From contig JNET01032117.1 of the NCBI GenBank assembly GCA_000697455.1, positions 1-12,146 on the forward strand: a stretch of DNA of 12,146 nucleotides. Reading direction: 5' to 3'. The position numbers and the translations under genes were made by a program. The first letter of the stretch is position 1, and each line of letters begins with the position of its first letter. The notes beneath the pieces are model-generated. The model searched no databases. It worked only from the letters and a program-made list of their open reading frames with translations, and was not told the DNA's origin. Positions 7,731 through 12,146 of this stretch are shown here, piece by piece. Source of the DNA: Basidiobolus heterosporus B8920 (taxonomy: Eukaryota > Basidiobolomycota > Basidiobolomycetes > Basidiobolales > Basidiobolaceae).

Positions 7731-8029
7731 CTATGTTAGTATTTGTAATCCAATTCTGAAAGGTAAGACAATGATCTATGCTTGTAATTTCATTTTCAAT
7801 AGCTCGGTCACACATCTTTCTGACTTTCCAATAGCTCAAATGCACATCTTCCCCACGCATTGATGAGTTAAACGACCCTTTGGTCTCGGCTGATCCATGC
7901 TGGAGATGGATCTTGCTGTGTTGACAGGCTCTACTCTCGTACTCCACCGTCTCCACTGTAGATAGAGGAAGTCTAGATCTTGGCGGGTAGTTTGATCAGC
8001 ACTTGTTCATGCAACTTTTCGTTCCAAAC

Positions 8030-8035
8030 TTTATT
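8030..8035 (-). terminator. Possible SET2 poly(A) signal (AATAAA)
   Basis: On the minus strand AATAAA reads at 8035-8030, about 250 nt past the SET2 stop codon. Position and sequence fit a cleavage and polyadenylation signal, but such hexamers are common in AT-rich spacers. Confidence 0.3.
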
Positions 8036-8284
8036 CTTACACTATTACATTACAACTAACTAGGTGAATGAGTTGGGTTACATAAGGAATGCTGGATCAT
8101 CCGTAGAAAGCCACTAGCCCACGTCTATAAAGGCTGCGTTCCTATTCTCAGTTGTATTTCAAAGGATTATCTGGGTAATGAACCGCGTTCTAAGAATAAA
8201 TTGACCAAAACGAAGAATAATGTACATCAAAAGCTTCATCAAAAGGGGAGGTGCGAGCATCTATGTAGCTTCCATCAAAGGATC

Positions 8285-11200
8285 TTATCTTCGCCCCTCT
8301 TTGTCTAGCAACTTGCCCACGTATTCCTTCACGAACTTCTTGATCTTCGATCGTATTGAATCGTTCATATCCCGCAATACGCCCTTTTCAAAACTAGCCC
8401 CTCGTTTTTCTTTCTCGAGTAGAATATGAGTGATCTATGTGAAAAAAGTCTTCTCAGTAAGACAACTAAATAAGTGGTGAAATCAGGCTCATGAAAATAC
8501 CTTTCGTGCTTGTTTCTTGAACACCTCGTGGCCTAGTTGGGCTTTATACTTACTAAGGCATTTAACAACGATCTCCGAAATCTAATTAGATGATATTGAA
8601 AATGAATATGAACATGAGCACGAACAATTCATTGGGATGGTGATTCTCTAGGTTAAATGGCTCTTACCCCACTTCGAAGGTCTCGAAGCAATTCTTCTTT
8701 GTCCAGATAGACCTTTTCCTGTGATTCATTGCTTACGCGGGCGGCTTCCATGTTCGATTCTGCTTCCCGCTTGAGCCTCTTCGCGTTTGCTCGTTCAATA
8801 ATCGCATCAATGGCAGACTGAGAAACCCCTTCGATGTTCGCGGGTCTCTCTACAGGAAGCTCCCATTGTGTAGCTCTAGTTACGCTGTTATAATAGTAAA
8901 CCTTGCCGTCATCGGAAGTAGCCATGTGCCAATTCAATGGGAGTATAGGTGTAGGTGCGGATGCGGGTGCGGGTGCGGATACAGGTACAGATATGTTCGT
9001 GTTGTTTACTGAGGTTGACGCTCTAGAGTCTATGGGGCTCCTTCCAGTGTCTGATCCTGATAATGATGGACTTGACCCGTACGGACTCCAGCTATTTGGA
9101 CTTCCCGAATGGAGCTGACTGATGGAGGTAGTTCGATTGAGGTAATCAAGATGTTTAGGCTTTGCAACAAAGCCATCCCGGTATCGTGGCCGGTAAGGAT
9201 CGTATTTGCGATAAGGTCGATCATGGTTATTGTAATCGCCACTGTTGTATGCTGAGTATCTTTGGGAATCGTTATAGGAGTTTTCTGGAGAATTATCAAT
9301 TGAAAGCCCGCCAGGAGAGAAAACAACAAGTAGATTACCTTCGGGGGTAGGCTCTTTCTGAGAAGTGTCCGCATCGCCATTTAAAGGAGTGGTAGAGAGA
9401 GGAGAGCCTTTCTCAGTAGATGATGCATTCTGGGAGGGCTAGGTAGAATGAAGGTTACATCGGGCTCTAGGGGGATTTTGGAAATCTACTCTACATACCG
9501 ATCGCTTGATCTTCGGAATCTTGTAAACAGTTTGAAGAGAACTCCATTCCTGCAACAACTTTAGAAGTGTTAATAGGACTAGAGGTAGGGTTGCTATGCT
9601 ATGTTATGGCCGTCTGTACCTGCTCCGATAGCTGACGGACTTGTAGATCTTCACACTCTGTTAGTTTCTGGATGACCGCTTCGATCTGGCATTCGTCCAG
9701 ATGATTACGGTTGGAGATGGGCAGATGCTTAAGACATCTCAAAATCTGAGAGAAGGTAAGTAACCGCCACAAGCACGATGTGAGGAAAACCTTGCTTACC
9801 TGGAGAATTACCGAGCAATCCGATTTGTATTCGCGTATCCAAGATTTCAACATAATCACACCATGGAGATGAATGAACTTCCGTAAGCACTGATGCGACT
9901 CGGTTTCCTGTAAGAGGTGGATAGTATTGTCAGTTGTCGGCCACTTCAAGTTACCCCAACGTATTACAGACCTCAAGTTTCTTGAGCATTTTCTGGGCCA
10001 GCTGTGGTTTCTCCGATATCTGTAGCATTAGTTTGACAAATTTACATACGTCCTCAACTGTTGCGAGTCCCTTGTTCTTTGGTGGCTGATGGGGTGGAGT
10101 GTGGTTTTAGCATGAAATGCTTCGTGTGTACATTAATATTGTTTGCTAAGAGGTGCACATTACCTGATATTCGTCATAATAGTCTGGATCTCTTTCTTTA
10201 ACCTTCCGCTTGCGACCAGGCTTGGTGGATTTCTCGGCCAGCTCCTCCTCCGATTCCAGATCGAGGATGTCCACTGAGACTCGGGAGTCAGCTCCACCAT
10301 GTAAATGTCAAAACAAAGTAAATGAAAAGCAAATACCTTCGTCGTCGTCAATTCCAATCTCCTTCAACTCGGACTTCTTGTTCCCCCCAATGTACCCTTT
10401 ACAATTAGGTTCTCCACAATAACACTTCTGCGCCACAGAACTACACACATAACAAATGTCAATGAAAACATGCAACCGACAGTGAGCTCAATAAATGAAC
10501 AATGACCCATAACGCTCGAATTTGTAATCAAAAGTCAGTTCTTCACCAGCAACGATGTTTCGGAGAGTGAAAATCCCCATTCGAAGCTTCGAACCCACAA
10601 TCCACTTCTGGAGTATACAATTAGGATTACAGCTGTGGTTGATAAATCTCGCCAGACATCCCATTTTTGTGGCATCGATAACCTAAGTAATTGAAAATTC
10701 CATGAATAGACCGAGCATCAAGAGATCTCCGTCGACTACCCACCTCGTCGGATTTCAAACTCATGAAATAGAAATGCGAAAGTCCCTGGTCGCTATACTG
10801 CCGAGTCCGTTTTACAAAATTTGTGTAAGTCACTACCTCCCCAATATACTCCATGACCAATTGGCCCCTAGATACAATCATAAGTGATGAAGAAGCTGCG
10901 TTTTAATAACTAGAGAGACTCAAAACAAATGGTGTAAAGTAAAAGTCCAACGTTTTAAGGTTGTCGCCTGCTTGTAATCCGAACCCTTTTTGGGGAGTTT
11001 TGATGACCTCTACGGGGGAGTAATCCTTACGCTGAAATCTGAACAAGTGGATGAGTAACGAGTCGCAATGGAATAGGCCAGGTACTAGATATGATTTATG
11101 TACCGTTGATTTTGACAATACGAGCCACAAGGACAATCACCTGGGGTACATTCTATAAACAACATTCTGTTGATGCAATCAGAGTCTGGTCCACAGGCCA

Positions 11201-12068
11201 TTGAAGGGTCATCAGTTTCTTGAGTGGCGAAGGTTAGTATGATGCAGACGCAGTAAGAAAGCCCTTTTCTGTACAAAACTCATACCGGGATTGTATTTAC
11301 ATTGACAAGGCATATATTCTTCTTTTGTAACCGAACCATGAGCTCCACGTCGGTAAATATTATCCTCTAGGATCGTAAAGAGAGACTTTGCTTCGTCGGC
11401 TACCGTTTGATAGGTAGCTTCGACTTGTGAGGGGGTTGTTGAAAGTGAGGTAGGAGCAAGAGCTGGAGCTGGAGAGGCTTGTCTAGAATTGCGTGTTTGT
11501 GAAATGGGAGATGAATGATCCAAAGTCGCGTCAGACACTGTAGATGAGTTATGTGTAAAGCTATCAACCGAGGTGTCGGTTGGTATATTTGGAGTAGTGG
11601 TGGTGTCCTGGAAATTTGGTGAGCTTTGAGCGGGAGTAACTAAGTTTACCGCTTCATAACTCAGCAAATCTTCTTTGCGTGTACTGACTTTTTCGAAGGA
11701 AGATAACTCTGAATCCGACTTAATTTCATCTTTGGGGGTTAGGATGGAAATTTCAGAGATGTCACGAACAACTAGTAAGTAAAGAGCATTACATGAGACG
11801 TGGTAAGAGAAAAGTATTGTGTATGAGCGTAAAATATCTAACCATCGCTTAGCGCAGGCGAATCTACTTTTGTATCAGTGCTGATAAGGTCAAATGGTGG
11901 AGGCACTAATGTTGAACCAGAAATTTCGTTAGAGCTTTCAAAAAAGCAAGTCGAGTATGGTATAGAGAATATGGTACCGGCGATGGTTGAAGAGGTTGAA
12001 TAGATAACCATATGTGAAGCTTCCGTATGCGAAGGGGAACGTTTCTCATCAACTGGACATTTCTCCAT
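8285..12068 (-). CDS. SET2: Histone H3 lysine-36 methyltransferase Set2
   Basis: Set2 travels with elongating RNA polymerase II and methylates H3K36 in the nucleus. Fifteen exons, read 5' to 3' on the minus strand: 12068-11843, 11771-11286, 11218-11104, 11038-10952, 10867-10744, 10682-10507, 10440-10337, 10273-10164, 10085-9972, 9907-9800, 9745-9620, 9549-9499, 9438-8668, 8581-8501, 8434-8285. The sum is 942 residues with no break in frame. Domains: Ser/Thr-rich N terminus; AWS cysteines at 231, 233, 246, 252, 261, 266, 268 and 272; SET at about 277-404 with EYIGEV (311-316), [11 protein letters not shown] (358-368) and ELTFDY (394-399); post-SET C411, C413, C418. Next come a basic patch, a TFIIS-N/LEDGF-like helical domain (about 477-609), WW domain (W779, YYY 790-792, W801, P804), and an SRI domain (about 867-942) that binds the phosphorylated polymerase tail. 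All catalytic and zinc-binding motifs are intact. Introns are 54-86 nt; three donors are weak (GTTGGA, GTGGGT, GTCATT). Confidence 0.95.
8946..8990 (-). repeat. Hexamer-type repeat coding the Pro-Ala linker before the WW domain
   Basis: Inside SET2 exon 13, six-base steps of the GGTGCG/GGTACA kind encode an alternating Val/Ser/Ala-Pro linker ([17 protein letters not shown]) directly before the WW domain. The frame is kept. Such repeats often vary in length between strains. Confidence 0.7.
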
Positions 12069-12146
12069 TGTTTATTTTCATGAACTTGGTTCAAAAAAAG
12101 GCACCACTCGTTTTCTGCTACCTTGTGACTTTAGATCACGTGGCGA
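12069..12146 (-). promoter_or_regulatory. SET2 5' leader and proximal promoter (cut by window edge)
   Basis: The 78 nt upstream of the SET2 ATG contain CACGTG at 12137-12142, an E-box within TCACGTGGC that resembles sites for Cbf1/USF-type bHLH proteins, about 70 nt before the start codon. An A/T-run follows at about 12092-12100. The start codon context (AACAATGG) is favourable. The rest of the promoter lies outside the window. Confidence 0.35.

Larger units (their letters stand above)
6916..8284. other. Spacer between SET2 3' end and the 7TM-RGS start
   Basis: No recognised gene was found. The left part (6916 to about 7500) is the upstream region of the 7TM-RGS gene and holds a direct-repeat array at 7394-7507. 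The right part (from about 8030 to 8284) should be the 3' untranslated region of SET2. In between, short open frames on both strands (up to 85 codons) lack domains. A pair of good splice signals on the plus strand (7763 donor, 7834 acceptor) is noted among the findings. Confidence 0.45.

Noticed and set aside
7702-7956. 84-codon minus-strand open frame downstream of SET2
   Set aside because: No domain, no link to the SET2 frame, and it lies past the SET2 stop codon in spacer DNA.
9030-9380. 116-codon open frame on the minus strand within SET2
   Set aside because: It is a different frame of SET2 exon 13. The frame that connects in phase to the TFIIS-like and WW parts is the real one.

Overview
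The window looks like chromosomal DNA of a fungus. The evidence is a set of short spliceosomal introns (about 54-89 nt, GT..AG, CTNAC or TACTAAC-like branch points), a Set2-type histone methyltransferase with the full fungal domain order, a seven-transmembrane protein fused to an RGS domain, and a fungal-type cyclin. The exact phylum cannot be fixed from the sequence; an early-diverging lineage is only a guess. I see no transposon, virus-derived element, tRNA, rRNA or CRISPR array.

Layout, left to right. Positions 264-1022 (+): intronless EI24/CysZ-like membrane protein. Positions 1441-2465 (+): five-exon METTL21-type protein-lysine methyltransferase. Positions 2466-4079: 1.6 kb with no recognised gene but several short tandem repeats, and on the minus strand a signal-peptide-like open frame and an octapeptide repeat whose two copies differ only at synonymous sites. 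Positions 4080-4919 (+): intronless cyclin. Positions 4920-5514: convergent intergenic spacer. Positions 5515-6915 (-): intronless 7TM-RGS receptor. Positions 6916-8284: spacer with a direct-repeat array. Positions 8285-12068 (-): SET2, reconstructed here as 15 exons coding for 942 residues, with its start 78 nt from the right edge.

The genes do not form a pathway. They are independent housekeeping or signalling genes: H3K36 methylation coupled to transcription (SET2), protein-lysine methylation, G-protein signalling (7TM-RGS), CDK regulation (cyclin) and a membrane protein. The main puzzle is the minus strand of the 2.8-3.3 kb region, which may carry a small secreted-peptide gene; that is speculative. 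The SET2 and methyltransferase gene models were assembled by hand from splice signals and frame continuity. The totals (942 and 244 residues) are exact sums of the listed exons.
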